Below, piece after piece: positions 1 to 8,431 of a DNA stretch of 64,000 nucleotides; the first letter of the stretch is position 1, and every line of letters begins with the position of its first letter. Origin of the DNA: Chitinophagales bacterium (GTDB taxonomy: Bacteria > Bacteroidota > Bacteroidia > Chitinophagales > LD1); assembly GCA_026129525.1 (NCBI GenBank), contig JAHCHW010000004.1:124001-188000 (forward strand). Reading direction: 5' to 3'. Made by a program: the position numbers and the translations under genes. A model generated the notes under the pieces. It had not been told where the DNA came from. It saw only the letters and a program-made list of their open reading frames with translations, and ran no database searches.

Positions 1-1640
1 TCGATGCCATTGTAAAAAAGCGCGTGGGGGCAAAAGAAAAAACAATGGTGTATGCCGACTCACCGGGCAACAGTACAAAAAATTTGGACACAACTCCCGA
101 AAATCGAAACCGGTTTGTACTCAGTAATTCGGAAGTGCACCAACTTGCTGCGTGGTGCGATGCCATTGAAGTACATTATGGGCAACCTATGGATGTGGAG
201 TGGGCAAAAGATGGCGAAGAAGGCAAAATATACATTGTGCAGGCACGCCCTGAAACCGTAAAAAGCCGCACCGCAGGCAATGTGGCTAAAACTTTTTTGC
301 TGAAAGAAAAAGGAGAGGAGTTGTGCCGCGGTATTGCCGTTGGAAAAAGTATTGTAAGCGGCAACGCCCGCATCGTACGCTCGCTGAACGATGCCGCACG
401 CTTAGAGAAAGGCGACATTATAGTAGCTGATATTACCAACCCCGACTGGAACGCGCTGCTTAAAAAAGCGGTTTGCATTGTTACCAACAAAGGCGGCAGA
501 ACAAGCCACGCTTCTATTGTTGCGCGCGAATTGGGAATACCTGCCGTTGTCGGCACCGGCAACGCCACCACCGCCATACAGGACGGGCAGTTAATAACCG
601 TAAGTTGTGCCGAAGCGGAAGTGGGAAAGGTGTACAACGGAAAATTAGAATGGACGGAAACTTCCGTTACACTCAACAACATTCCCGAAACCCGCACGGC
701 TTCCATGTTTATATTGGCTAATCCCGACCGCGCTTTCGAGCTATCGTTTTACCCGAACAAAGGCGTGGGTTTGTTGCGAATGGAGTTTATTATCAATAAC
801 ACCATAGCCGTGCACCCAATGGCATTGGTAAAATTTGAACAATTGCCCGATGGCGATGACAAAGCCGCCATTGCTTCTCTCACTTCCCAATATCCCGATA
901 AGAAGAATTACTTCATCGAAAAACTTTCGCGCTCGGTGGCGCAGGTAGCTGCCGCTTTTTATCCGAACGATGTAATTGTGCGCATGAGCGATTTTAAAAC
1001 CAACGAGTACGCTTCTTTGCTGGGTGGCAAATTTTTTGAGCCGGAAGAAGAAAACCCCATGATTGGTTTCCGGGGCGCTTCGCGCTATTACAACGAGCGA
1101 TACCGCGAAGGCTTTCGCTTAGAATGTGAGGCAATGAAAGCCGTTCGCGAAAAAATGGGAATGACCAACATAAAACTGATGATTCCTTTTTGCAGAACGG
1201 TAGAAGAAGGAAAGAAAGTAGTGCAGTTAATGGAAGAGTTCGGACTTAAACGCGGTGATAACGGACTCGAAATTTATGTAATGGTCGAAATACCGAGCAA
1301 TGTGCTGCTGGCGGAAGAGTTTGCCAAAGTGTTCGATGGATTTTCCATCGGCTCAAACGACCTTACACAACTTACGCTCGGCATTGACCGCGACTCCAAC
1401 ATCATCAGCAATATTTTCAGCGAGCGCAACCCTGCTGCTATGTGGATGTTTGCCACGGCTATTCAAAAAGCAAAAGCGGCAGGCGTAAAAATTGGTTTGT
1501 GCGGACAAGCCCCCAGCGATTATCCTGAGTTTGCCCGCTTTTTGGTCAACGAAGGAATTGATAGCATTTCCTTTAACCCCGATGCCATGCTGAAAGGCAT
1601 CGAAAATATTTACGAAGCCGAAAAGCAACTTATTTCTTAA
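1..1640 (+). CDS. ppsA: Phosphoenolpyruvate synthase, C-terminal part (5' end outside window)
   Basis: Makes phosphoenolpyruvate from pyruvate and ATP with release of AMP and phosphate, the gluconeogenic entry step in the cytosol. The frame is open from the left edge: codons before the first GTG (position 24) already read DAIVKKRVGAKEKTM, a PEP-synthase-like segment, so the gene starts upstream and that GTG is not the start. Visible are the end of the ATP-binding domain (QARPETV), the swivelling phosphohistidine domain with GGRTSHASIVARELGIP (catalytic His codon 507-509), and the TIM-barrel PEP/pyruvate domain ending with GLCGQAPSD (catalytic Cys codon 1500-1502). Both catalytic residues are intact. 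About 540 of the usual ~800 residues are in the window. An SDR gene follows 18 bp downstream on the same strand and is probably co-transcribed. Pyruvate phosphate dikinase is the alternative, but the STKNLDTTPENRNRFVLS region fits PEP synthase better. Confidence 0.95.
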   Translation, partial: DAIVKKRVGAKEKTMVYADSPGNSTKNLDTTPENRNRFVLSNSEVHQLAAWCDAIEVHYGQPMDVEWAKDGEEGKIYIVQARPETVKSRTAGNVAKTFLLKEKGEELCRGIAVGKSIVSGNARIVRSLNDAARLEKGDIIVADITNPDWNALLKKAVCIVTNKGGRTSHASIVARELGIPAVVGTGNATTAIQDGQLITVSCAEAEVGKVYNGKLEWTETSVTLNNIPETRTASMFILANPDRAFELSFYPNKGVGLLRMEFIINNTIAVHPMALVKFEQLPDGDDKAAIASLTSQYPDKKNYFIEKLSRSVAQVAAAFYPNDVIVRMSDFKTNEYASLLGGKFFEPEEENPMIGFRGASRYYNERYREGFRLECEAMKAVREKMGMTNIKLMIPFCRTVEEGKKVVQLMEEFGLKRGDNGLEIYVMVEIPSNVLLAEEFAKVFDGFSIGSNDLTQLTLGIDRDSNIISNIFSERNPAAMWMFATAIQKAKAAGVKIGLCGQAPSDYPEFARFLVNEGIDSISFNPDAMLKGIENIYEAEKQLIS

Positions 1641-1658
1641 CCACTTAAATCCATAGAT

Positions 1659-2414
1659 ATGACACGGATATTCGAAAACAAAACAGCTATTGTTACGGGA
1701 GCATATACCGGCATTGGCAGGGCTATTGCCGTTGAGTTTGCCCGCCAGGGTGCTAAACTTGTTTTAGCCGATGTGCAGGATTGTAACGAAACAGTTCACT
1801 TAGTACAGCAGGCAGGGGGGCAGGCAGTTGCCGTTAAATGTAATGTAGCGATTGAAACCGATGTGAAAGAAATGGTAAAGCTGGCAGTGGCTACCTATGG
1901 TAATTTAGATATTGCCGTAAACAATGCGGGCGTTGAGTGCACCCAAAAAACAATTCACGAATTCACAGAGGCAGAGTGGGACCATGTAATGAATATAAAT
2001 TTGAAGGGAGTGTGGTGGTGCATGAAATACCAGATTCCCGAAATGCTGAAAGCCGGTAAAGGAGCCATAGTTAATACTTCGTCTATTGCCGGTGAGGTAG
2101 CGTTCCCTAATTTGTCTGTTTACGTAGCGTCAAAGCATGGCTTATCGGGCTTAACCAAAGCTGCGGCATTAGATAACGCTAAAACCGGTATCAGAGTAAA
2201 TGCGCTTTGCCCGGGAGTAATCAGAACACCTATGGTGGACAGAGCCTTGGGCGGCAGCAAAGAAATAGAAGAAGCCTATAAGCAAGCCATACCCATGGGG
2301 CGCTTTGGTGCACCCGAAGAAATGGCAACCGTAGTCCGCTTTTTATGTTCCGATGATTCCAGCTACATGACCGGGCATTGCTTGGTTGCCGATGGAGGTT
2401 GGGTGGTGCAATAG
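1659..2414 (+). CDS. SDR-family NAD(P)-dependent oxidoreductase (FabG-like)
   Basis: A classical short-chain dehydrogenase of 251 residues, the normal family length. Residues 13-20 (TGAYTGIG) are the dinucleotide-binding glycine motif and NNAG lies at 88-91. The catalytic residues are Ser141/142, Tyr155 and Lys159 in YVASK. The C-terminus (MTGHCLVADGGWVVQ) is typical of the family. A conserved Asp38 at the end of beta-2 (VLADV) suggests a preference for NAD over NADP, which is inference. The substrate cannot be read from sequence: relatives include 3-oxoacyl-ACP reductases, glucose 1-dehydrogenases and sugar or polyol dehydrogenases. It starts 18 bp after ppsA with no terminator between, so the two are probably one transcript. 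Whether this reflects a shared pathway is unknown. Confidence 0.9.
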   Translation: MTRIFENKTAIVTGAYTGIGRAIAVEFARQGAKLVLADVQDCNETVHLVQQAGGQAVAVKCNVAIETDVKEMVKLAVATYGNLDIAVNNAGVECTQKTIHEFTEAEWDHVMNINLKGVWWCMKYQIPEMLKAGKGAIVNTSSIAGEVAFPNLSVYVASKHGLSGLTKAAALDNAKTGIRVNALCPGVIRTPMVDRALGGSKEIEEAYKQAIPMGRFGAPEEMATVVRFLCSDDSSYMTGHCLVADGGWVVQ

Positions 2415-2437
2415 TAGCAGTGAAATCTATCACCTAC

Positions 2438-2457
2438 CGGGTGTAGGCTGTACCTGC
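2438..2457. repeat. Short intergenic motif, copy 1 (CGGGTGTAGGCT...ACCT)
   Basis: CGGGTGTAGGCTGTACCTGC here and CGGGTGTAGGCTCCACCTAC at 5395-5414 are clearly related 20-mers in two unrelated intergenic regions. GTAGG can pair with the following CCTAC in the second copy; the first copy has a decayed arm. Function unknown. Confidence 0.5.
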
Positions 2458-2580
2458 AAGTGTTTCTTCCGTGGTTAGTGTTGTTCCACCAACCACCTAC
2501 CTTCTAACTTTAAACGTTTTGGCTGTTCATTGCTTCCTGCCGCTGTCTCGTGGCTACTCACTTTCCCGGCTCATAAGGCT

Positions 2581-2628
2581 TCTCCCATCTCCTTCGGAGA
2601 GGGGAGATGCCGGAGGCAGAGAGGTGAG
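2581..2628. repeat. G-rich dispersed intergenic repeat fragment, copy 1
   Basis: The stretch contains CTCCTTCGGAGAGGGGAG followed by GGAGGCAGAGAGGTGAG (2612-2628). The latter recurs with one change at 26276-26292, and a related CCCTCTCC...GAGGAGGGG stretch sits at 52969-52989. Seen directly; the family appears to be a dispersed non-coding element. Confidence 0.5.
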
Positions 2629-2643
2629 CTATCCTAAAAACAA

Positions 2644-2675
2644 AAACAGACCTCATCGGTCGGTTTCTCTTTTTT
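2644..2675 (+). terminator. Rho-independent terminator after ppsA-SDR
   Basis: A 9-bp stem with one mismatch (AAACAGACC at 2644-2652, GGTCGGTTT at 2658-2666) around a 5-nt loop, followed by CTCTTTTTT. It lies in the convergent gap about 230 nt after the SDR stop. Confidence 0.6.
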
Positions 2676-2761
2676 AAGCCGGTTTTTAAACAAGGGTTAT
2701 GCAACTGCTACCGCTTTAGCTGTTGTACTTCTTCATTGTTTTTTCCTGATTTCTATGGCTA

Positions 2762-3580
2762 TTAAGGTAAAACAATCAAAGGCGTTTGCCCTTCATACAC
2801 TAATTCATTTATTAAAAATCGCCTGAAGAGCTGGTCAGTAAAAAGGCGTGAACCTTTTTGAACAATCAACATTTCATTAATCTTGTTGTTTATTACTTGC
2901 TTAATGTCATCAAAAGGATTGCTTCCTTCATAAATTGAAAATGATGTTTTGTATTTATCAGCAAACAATTTTGTTAGCCCTGTAAGTTGCCTTTCTATTC
3001 CCTTTGGTTTTTCGTTAGGTTTTGCCAGGTAGAAAAAAGTAATACTTGTATTTTTTCTATCAATGTAGTTTAGAAATTTGTTCAATTCCAAAATGTTTAA
3101 CGGGTGCTTTTCTGTAACCGCTACAAATATTTTTTCGTGTGAAAAGGATGTGATTTCTTTAGGCATCGCAACAACTATATTTTTTGTGTTTTCAATGACT
3201 TCAAGGGCAACACTTCCAATGAATATTTTCTTAAGCAAACCTGTTCCTTTTATACCTGTAAAAATTAAATTATCAAAAGGTTCCGACAAAAGTTTAGGCA
3301 GGGTAATACGTAAATTACTTTCTGAAACCAAGAACGAAACTTTAATAGTCGGTGGGATTAATTCCTTCGCCAGTGCCTTTAAATTCTGCAATGCTTCATC
3401 ATAGGTATTTTGTGCAATTAGCCGTCTGCTTTCATTGTCGGTGAGTGCAGGAGCTAAAACGATAGATTGATGAACTAAAAGCAGTTCGGGATTAATTTGT
3501 TTGCTCCAATCACAAGCATACTTTATCAAGTTGCCCGAATACTCCGAAAAGTCAATTAGTATGATAAAGCGTTTTTTCAT
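2762..3580 (-). CDS. Universal stress protein with two UspA domains
   Basis: 272 residues, about twice a single UspA domain. The first domain covers roughly residues 1-140 (starting MKKRFIILIDFSEYSGNLIKYA, then a core IFTGIKGTGLLKKIFIGSVA and ENTKNIVVAMP). The second, more diverged, covers roughly 148-272 and ends in a UspA-like strand (TPLIVLP). The first domain carries a G-x2-G-x-G...GS-like element expected for nucleotide binding; the second lacks an obvious one. It is cytosolic and has no signal peptide. It starts 4 bp after the stop of the antiporter gene on the same strand, so the two are almost certainly one operon. A role as a stress or nucleotide sensor for the antiporter is plausible but is inference. 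Confidence 0.9.
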   Translation of the reverse strand: MKKRFIILIDFSEYSGNLIKYACDWSKQINPELLLVHQSIVLAPALTDNESRRLIAQNTYDEALQNLKALAKELIPPTIKVSFLVSESNLRITLPKLLSEPFDNLIFTGIKGTGLLKKIFIGSVALEVIENTKNIVVAMPKEITSFSHEKIFVAVTEKHPLNILELNKFLNYIDRKNTSITFFYLAKPNEKPKGIERQLTGLTKLFADKYKTSFSIYEGSNPFDDIKQVINNKINEMLIVQKGSRLFTDQLFRRFLINELVYEGQTPLIVLP

Positions 3581-3584
3581 TCTT

Positions 3585-5066
3585 TTAAGATTTTATTAAG
3601 TTGTTCAGTTTGTATAAGCAATCATTTACCTTATTAAAATCGTCTTGAGTATCTGCTAGGACCATTAAAATATCTTTAGCTTCTAATACTGTTGAGCCAC
3701 CCGGTCTGATGTAATTGCCATTTCTTTTTATCATCACGATAAATGCCGATTTAGGAAAGTTCAAATCAACAATTCTTTTGTTTACTACGTGAAAATCGGG
3801 TAGAATTTCAAATTCCTGCAATGATGATTTAGGTAGGTCTAAGATAAGTTTTTCTGTTTCTGATACAGGTTTCGCCTTTTCAGGCAAAGCAACATTTAGC
3901 CATTTTGCAACGATTGATAAAGTTGTTCCTTGAATGAGAACCGAAGTAACAGATATGAAAAAGACGATATTGAAAATAATGTTTGCTTTTTCAATACCCG
4001 CTAAAAGCGGATATGTGGCAAACACAATAGGAACTGCGCCACGCAACCCAACCCAAGAAATATAAATTCTTCTTCTCAGTCTCATTTTGAAAAACAACAA
4101 ACTGAGAAATACACTTACAGGTCGGGCAACTACTATCAAAAATAATGAAATGAGTATGCCAATTCCGAAATATGGTACTATTTGAGAAGGAAATACAAGT
4201 AACCCCAAAGTAAGGAACAGCACAATCTGCATCAGCCAAGCCAAACCATCAAACATTTTAAAAATTGTTTTCTTGTGAATGAACTCTTGATTTCCTATGT
4301 AAACCGCACAAATGTAAATAGCAAGAAATCCATTTCCACCGACAAAGTCGGTTGCAGAAAACGTAATAAACATTAGAGCGATAACTAAAACAGGATAGAG
4401 CCCTTCAAAGTCAAGTTTGATTCTATTAATGATAAACTTACTAACTCTGCCAAAGGCAAAACCAGCAATACCACCGAAAAACATTTGTTGGAAAAACAAG
4501 GGGATTATAGAAGCTACACTTTGGTCTTGGTTGATTACTAAAGTCAAAAATGCAATGGTTAATACGTAAGCCATTGGGTCATTACTGCCACTTTCCAATT
4601 CTAAAGTTGGGCGCAAATTGCTTTTTAAGGCAAGGCTTTTTGAGCGTAATATTGAAAATACAGCGGCTGCATCTGTAGATGAAACAATTGACCCCAACAA
4701 CATGCTTTCATAAATTGTAAAGTCGGTAACAAACCAAACAAATATCCCGAGGGTAAGTGCTGTCAGTAAAACACCTAAAGTTGATAAAACAAGTCCTTCT
4801 TTTAAAATTGGCTTTACAGAAGTCCAATTGGTGTCAAGACCGCCTGAAAACAATATGAAATTTAGCGAAACAATACCAATGAATTGAGCGATTTGAGGAT
4901 TATCGAAATGAATGCCACCAATACCGTCAGAACCGGCTAACATTCCAATTGCCAAAAAGAGCAACAATGTCGGTACACCAAATTTATAAGAAGTCTTACC
5001 TACAATAATGCTCACAAAAAGCAATAGAGAGCCAACTAATAGTATATTTTCAATGGTTAAATTCAT
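3585..5066 (-). CDS. Potassium/proton antiporter, NhaP2/CvrA type (CPA1 family)
   Basis: Inner-membrane cation/proton antiporter of 493 residues. About 12-13 hydrophobic helices cover residues 1-390, including FGVPTLLLFLAIGMLAGSDG and the conserved SSTDAAAVFSILR and ELESGSNDPMAYVL segments; the ND pair matches the ion-binding motif of CPA1 exchangers. Residues about 400-490 form a soluble domain (ILPDFHVVNKRIVDLNFP, then EAKDILMVLAD) of the TrkA-C/RCK_C type, which in relatives binds a regulatory ligand. The open frame extends ten codons upstream to a GTG, but an ATG at 5066 has a purine-rich TAGGAG about 9 nt upstream and begins MNLTIENILL, so I place the start there. It likely exports K+ or Na+ in exchange for H+. 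First gene of an operon with the universal stress gene. Confidence 0.92.
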   Translation of the reverse strand: MNLTIENILLVGSLLLFVSIIVGKTSYKFGVPTLLLFLAIGMLAGSDGIGGIHFDNPQIAQFIGIVSLNFILFSGGLDTNWTSVKPILKEGLVLSTLGVLLTALTLGIFVWFVTDFTIYESMLLGSIVSSTDAAAVFSILRSKSLALKSNLRPTLELESGSNDPMAYVLTIAFLTLVINQDQSVASIIPLFFQQMFFGGIAGFAFGRVSKFIINRIKLDFEGLYPVLVIALMFITFSATDFVGGNGFLAIYICAVYIGNQEFIHKKTIFKMFDGLAWLMQIVLFLTLGLLVFPSQIVPYFGIGILISLFLIVVARPVSVFLSLLFFKMRLRRRIYISWVGLRGAVPIVFATYPLLAGIEKANIIFNIVFFISVTSVLIQGTTLSIVAKWLNVALPEKAKPVSETEKLILDLPKSSLQEFEILPDFHVVNKRIVDLNFPKSAFIVMIKRNGNYIRPGGSTVLEAKDILMVLADTQDDFNKVNDCLYKLNNLIKS

Positions 5067-5350
5067 TCGTTTTTTTTCTCCTATATCCGTCTGCACAAAG
5101 ATATATTTTAAGGTCAGTTAAGTGTCAGTTAATCATTTTGCTTTTTAGTCTTGTCGTGCCGTAAATCCCAAAGCTCATTTCTCTCTAATCACTTACACCG
5201 ATATTGGGACAGTATCACATCTATCTGCTTTTAACTTGCATTTTCTGCAACTTTGCCAAATGCTTCAGTCCCCTAATCTTTATCTCTCTTCTCCTAAACA
5301 ATTTTGCTCCTCACATTGTAAACTTGTTCACTGCTCAATCAACTTTTCTA

Positions 5351-5380
5351 CTTAATGTTCTTAATGCCCTTAGTGGTGAG
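5351..5380 (+). repeat. A-module intergenic repeat, copy 1
   Basis: CTTAATGTTCTTAATG then CCCTTAGTGGTGAG. It matches the A module found at 10378, 14419, 14511, 14612, 16713, 16847 and 18763 (core AACTTAATGTTCTTAGTGG with variants). Non-coding; function unknown. Confidence 0.65.
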
Positions 5381-5437
5381 TTGCTTTTCCCTAACGGGTG
5401 TAGGCTCCACCTACGTCCAACCAAGAAAGCAACTTAC
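5376..5437. repeat. Long hairpin containing the CGGGTGTAGGCT motif
   Basis: Outer arms GTGAGTTGCTTT (5376-5387) and AAAGCAACTTAC (5426-5437) pair over 12 positions with one G-U. An inner GTAGG/CCTAC stem lies in the CGGGTGTAGGCTCCACCTAC motif (5395-5414). No T-tract follows, so a terminator is unlikely. Confidence 0.5.
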
Positions 5438-5670
5438 TCTTGCTGAAAAATTTCCGTCCCGTACTGTTTCTTTTCGCGAAACTTTGAAAACGCTGAGGAT
5501 AACGAAGGCCTGACAACTCCAACCACCTGCTATTATTTCACCTCATTTACCTTGCTCTCTGCCGTTAAGTCATTGATTTCTATCATTTAACTGACAAACT
5601 GTGCTCATAATGCGCTTGGTGAGCCTTTTGCGACATTCGTTCGACTTTGAACTTAAAACAACAGTAAAGT

Positions 5671-8289
5671 ATGAACGCAAACAATTTCACTACCAAAGCG
5701 CTCGAAGCACTAAGCGCTGCACAGCAGGAGGCTTTCAACAACAGCCACCCGCAGTTAGATACCATCCACCTTTTAAAAGGAATGCTCGATGCCGATACCG
5801 ATTCGCTTCCATTTATTTTGGAGAAAGCCGGAGTTAACCGCAACATTCTTCTCGGTAAAGTAGAAGAGCGGTTAAAAAAACTGCCGAAAGTTTCGGGGCA
5901 GGCGGCCGATTTGGTTCCCTCGCAGGCTTTCGGAAAATTGGTGTTACAGGCTAACAAACTCATTAAAGAATTTGAAGACAGCTACGTAAGCATCGAAATT
6001 CTTTTACTTGCCATGCTTACCATCGGAGATGACACTTCCAAACTTCTCAAGGAAACCGGGCTGGAAGAAAAGAAACTGCGCCAGGCTATTCTCGAACTCC
6101 GCAGAGGATCAAAAGTAAACGAACAAAGTGCCGATGCGCGCTACAATGCTTTGGATAAATACGGCATTAACCTCAACGCACAGGCAAAAGCCGGTAAGCT
6201 CGACCCCGTAATTGGTCGCGATGAAGAAATACGCAGAGTAATGCACATTCTATCGCGCAAAACAAAAAACAATCCTTTGCTGGTAGGCGAACCGGGCGTA
6301 GGTAAAACCGCCATTGCGGAAGGCATTGCCCACCGCATCGTAAAAGGCGATGTGCCCGAAAACCTGAAAAACAAAACCATTTTTACGCTCGATATGGGCG
6401 CACTGATGGCAGGCGCTAAATACCGTGGCGATTTCGAAGAGCGATTAAAGTCGGTAGTAAAAGAGGTGAAGGAAAGTGCCGGTGTTATCATTCTTTTCAT
6501 TGATGAAATTCACACACTGGTGGGTGCCGGTGCCACTGAAGGCGCTATGGATGCCGCCAACATTATTAAGCCCGAACTGGCCCGTGGCGAATTGCGCGCC
6601 ATTGGTGCCACCACGCTCAACGAGTATCAGAAATACTTCGAAAAAGATAAAGCCCTCGAAAGGCGTTTCCAGAAAGTAATGGTAGAAGAACCCGGTGTGG
6701 AAGATGCCGTTTCCATTCTTCGCGGCTTGAAAGAGCGCTACGAAAATCACCACAAAGTGAAAATTAAAGATGATGCCATCATTGCATCGGTAACACTCAG
6801 CAATCGCTATATCACCGAGCGTTTTCTGCCCGATAAAGCTATTGACTTAATTGACGAAGCCGCTGCAAAACTTCGCCTCGAAATGGATTCGCTCCCTGAA
6901 GAGTTGGATGAAATCGAAAGAAGAATTATGCAGATTGAAATTGAAATGGAAGCCATTAAGCGCGAAAACGATGAGAAAAAACTGAGCGAACTGAACGAAG
7001 AACTCGCCAACCTCAAAGAAGAGCGCAATCAGTTTAAAGCCAAGTGGCAAAAAGAAAAAGAAATTGTAGATAAAATTACCGCCCGCAAGCGCGATATTGA
7101 AAACATGAAACTGGAAGCCGAGCGCTACGAGCGCGAAGGCGACTACGGAAAAGTGGCTGAGATTCGCTACGGCAAAGCCAAAGAAGCCGAAGCCGACATC
7201 AAGAAATTTGAAAAGCAACTCGCTGAAATTTCACCCGACAAACGTTTACTGCGCGAAGAAGTAACAGGCGAAGACATTGCCGCCATTGTAAGCAAATGGA
7301 CAGGTATTCCGGTTACGCGTATGCTCGAAGGCGAAAAAGAAAAACTCTTGCATCTCGAAGACCGTTTGCGCGAGCGCGTAAAAGGGCAGGACGAAGCCAT
7401 CGAAGCCGTAAGCGATGCCATACGCAGAAGCCGCGCAGGTTTGCAGGACGAGCGTAAACCCATCGGCTCGTTTCTTTTCCTCGGTACCACCGGTGTAGGA
7501 AAAACCGAATTGAGCAAAGCGCTCAGCTATGTGTTGTTTAACGATGAACACGCCATGGTGCGTATTGACATGAGCGAGTATCAGGAAAAACATTCGGTGA
7601 GCCGCCTGGTGGGTTCGCCTCCCGGTTATGTGGGCTACGATGAAGGCGGACAATTAACCGAAGCCGTACGCAGGCATCCGTACTCGGTCATCCTTTTCGA
7701 TGAAATTGAAAAAGCGCACCCCGATGTGTTCAACATTTTGTTGCAAGTGTTAGATGACGGAAGGCTAACCGATAACAAAGGCAGAACGGTGAACTTCAAA
7801 AACACGCTCATCATCATGACCTCCAACATGGGTTCCGATATTATACAGCGCAACTTTGAGCATGTAAAAGAAGAGAACATGCTTGCAGTAATTGAAACTA
7901 CCAAGTTGGAAGTAATGGAGCGACTGAAACAGGCAGTGCGCCCCGAGTTTCTGAACCGTATTGATGAAATTGTAATGTTCCGCCCGCTGATGAGGCAGCA
8001 GATTCGCGAAATTGTAGAACTGCAATTAGCGGAGTTGCAAAAAATGCTTGCTCATAAAGAAATGAGTGTAGAGATTACCGATAAAGCACTCGATTACCTG
8101 GGCGAAGAAGGTTTCGACCCGCAGTACGGAGCACGCCCGCTCAAGCGCGTAATCCAAAAAGAAGTGGTAAACGAAATTTCGAAAATGATACTGAGCGGCA
8201 AAGCCGATAAAGGCGACACGATTATTGTAAACGCAAAAGGCGGTGTGCTAACTTTCGAAGCCGCCAAGCAGGCTGAAATAGTAGAGTAA
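5671..8289 (+). CDS. clpB: ATP-dependent disaggregase ClpB
   Basis: Hexameric AAA+ chaperone that with the DnaK system pulls proteins out of aggregates. 872 residues, full length. Domains in order: N-terminal Clp repeat domain (about 1-145), first AAA domain with Walker A GEPGVGKT (206-213) and Walker B ILFIDEIHTLVGAG, the long middle coiled coil (about 400-520, rich in E/K/R heptads) that separates ClpB from ClpA/ClpC, second AAA domain with Walker A GTTGVGKT (605-612) and Walker B VILFDEIEKAHPDVFN, and the C-terminal small domain (PQYGARPLKRVIQKEV). The ATG at 5671 gives the expected start MNANNFTTKALEAL. It is monocistronic, followed by a strong terminator at 8312-8342. Confidence 0.98.
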   Translation: MNANNFTTKALEALSAAQQEAFNNSHPQLDTIHLLKGMLDADTDSLPFILEKAGVNRNILLGKVEERLKKLPKVSGQAADLVPSQAFGKLVLQANKLIKEFEDSYVSIEILLLAMLTIGDDTSKLLKETGLEEKKLRQAILELRRGSKVNEQSADARYNALDKYGINLNAQAKAGKLDPVIGRDEEIRRVMHILSRKTKNNPLLVGEPGVGKTAIAEGIAHRIVKGDVPENLKNKTIFTLDMGALMAGAKYRGDFEERLKSVVKEVKESAGVIILFIDEIHTLVGAGATEGAMDAANIIKPELARGELRAIGATTLNEYQKYFEKDKALERRFQKVMVEEPGVEDAVSILRGLKERYENHHKVKIKDDAIIASVTLSNRYITERFLPDKAIDLIDEAAAKLRLEMDSLPEELDEIERRIMQIEIEMEAIKRENDEKKLSELNEELANLKEERNQFKAKWQKEKEIVDKITARKRDIENMKLEAERYEREGDYGKVAEIRYGKAKEAEADIKKFEKQLAEISPDKRLLREEVTGEDIAAIVSKWTGIPVTRMLEGEKEKLLHLEDRLRERVKGQDEAIEAVSDAIRRSRAGLQDERKPIGSFLFLGTTGVGKTELSKALSYVLFNDEHAMVRIDMSEYQEKHSVSRLVGSPPGYVGYDEGGQLTEAVRRHPYSVILFDEIEKAHPDVFNILLQVLDDGRLTDNKGRTVNFKNTLIIMTSNMGSDIIQRNFEHVKEENMLAVIETTKLEVMERLKQAVRPEFLNRIDEIVMFRPLMRQQIREIVELQLAELQKMLAHKEMSVEITDKALDYLGEEGFDPQYGARPLKRVIQKEVVNEISKMILSGKADKGDTIIVNAKGGVLTFEAAKQAEIVE

Positions 8290-8311
8290 CAAGTAGTAGT
8301 GTGTTGGTTTT

Positions 8312-8342
8312 AGCGCCATCGTTTTTACGGTGGCGCTTTTTA
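8312..8342 (+). terminator. Rho-independent terminator of clpB
   Basis: Stem AGCGCCATCG (8312-8321) with CGGTGGCGCT (8328-8337), ten pairs including one G-U, loop TTTTTA, then a T-run. It lies 23 nt after the clpB stop. Confidence 0.85.
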
Positions 8343-8346
8343 CTTG

Positions 8347-8364
8347 GTCTGACCTTGGTCAGAC
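8347..8364. repeat. 18-bp palindrome repeat, copy 1
   Basis: Exact GTCTGACCTTGGTCAGAC: two perfect 8-bp arms around TT. It stands alone, without A or C modules, just after the clpB terminator and 68 bp before the next gene. Other exact copies are at 14548, 16752 and 31782. Confidence 0.7.
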
Positions 8365-8431
8365 AATTTCAACCACCACCACAATCCTTAACAATTCATT
8401 CATCGCGAATACCGTTATTTGCACTGCGCTC

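Larger units (their letters stand above)
2415..2761. other. Intergenic region with repeat fragments and a terminator
   Basis: 347 bp between the convergent SDR and universal stress genes. It holds a CGGGTGTAGGCT motif (2438-2457), a G-rich repeat fragment (about 2581-2628) and a terminator hairpin (2644-2675). A 68-codon open frame crosses it (2471-2677) but is low-complexity in composition, resembles no family and ends inside the terminator, so I do not call it. Confidence 0.7.
5067..5670. other. Divergent intergenic region upstream of clpB
   Basis: About 600 bp between the antiporter (-) and clpB (+). Apart from an A-module repeat (5351-5380) and a long hairpin with the CGGGTGTAGGCT motif (5376-5437), I see no coding potential. 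An 80-codon frame at 5204-5446 is hydrophobic by chance and spans the repeats. I found no convincing heat-shock (CIRCE or sigma-32-like) signal in front of clpB. Confidence 0.6.

Noticed and set aside
176..706. 176-codon minus-strand open frame inside ppsA
   Set aside because: It lies fully antisense to well-conserved PEP synthase codons, and its translation is low-complexity Ser/Pro/Ala-rich without family features.
2471..2677. 68-codon + strand frame in the gap after the SDR gene
   Set aside because: It spans a dispersed repeat and ends in the terminator; no family resemblance and no ribosome site.
5204..5446. 80-codon + strand frame before clpB
   Set aside because: It runs through the A module and the hairpin; hydrophobic by base composition only.
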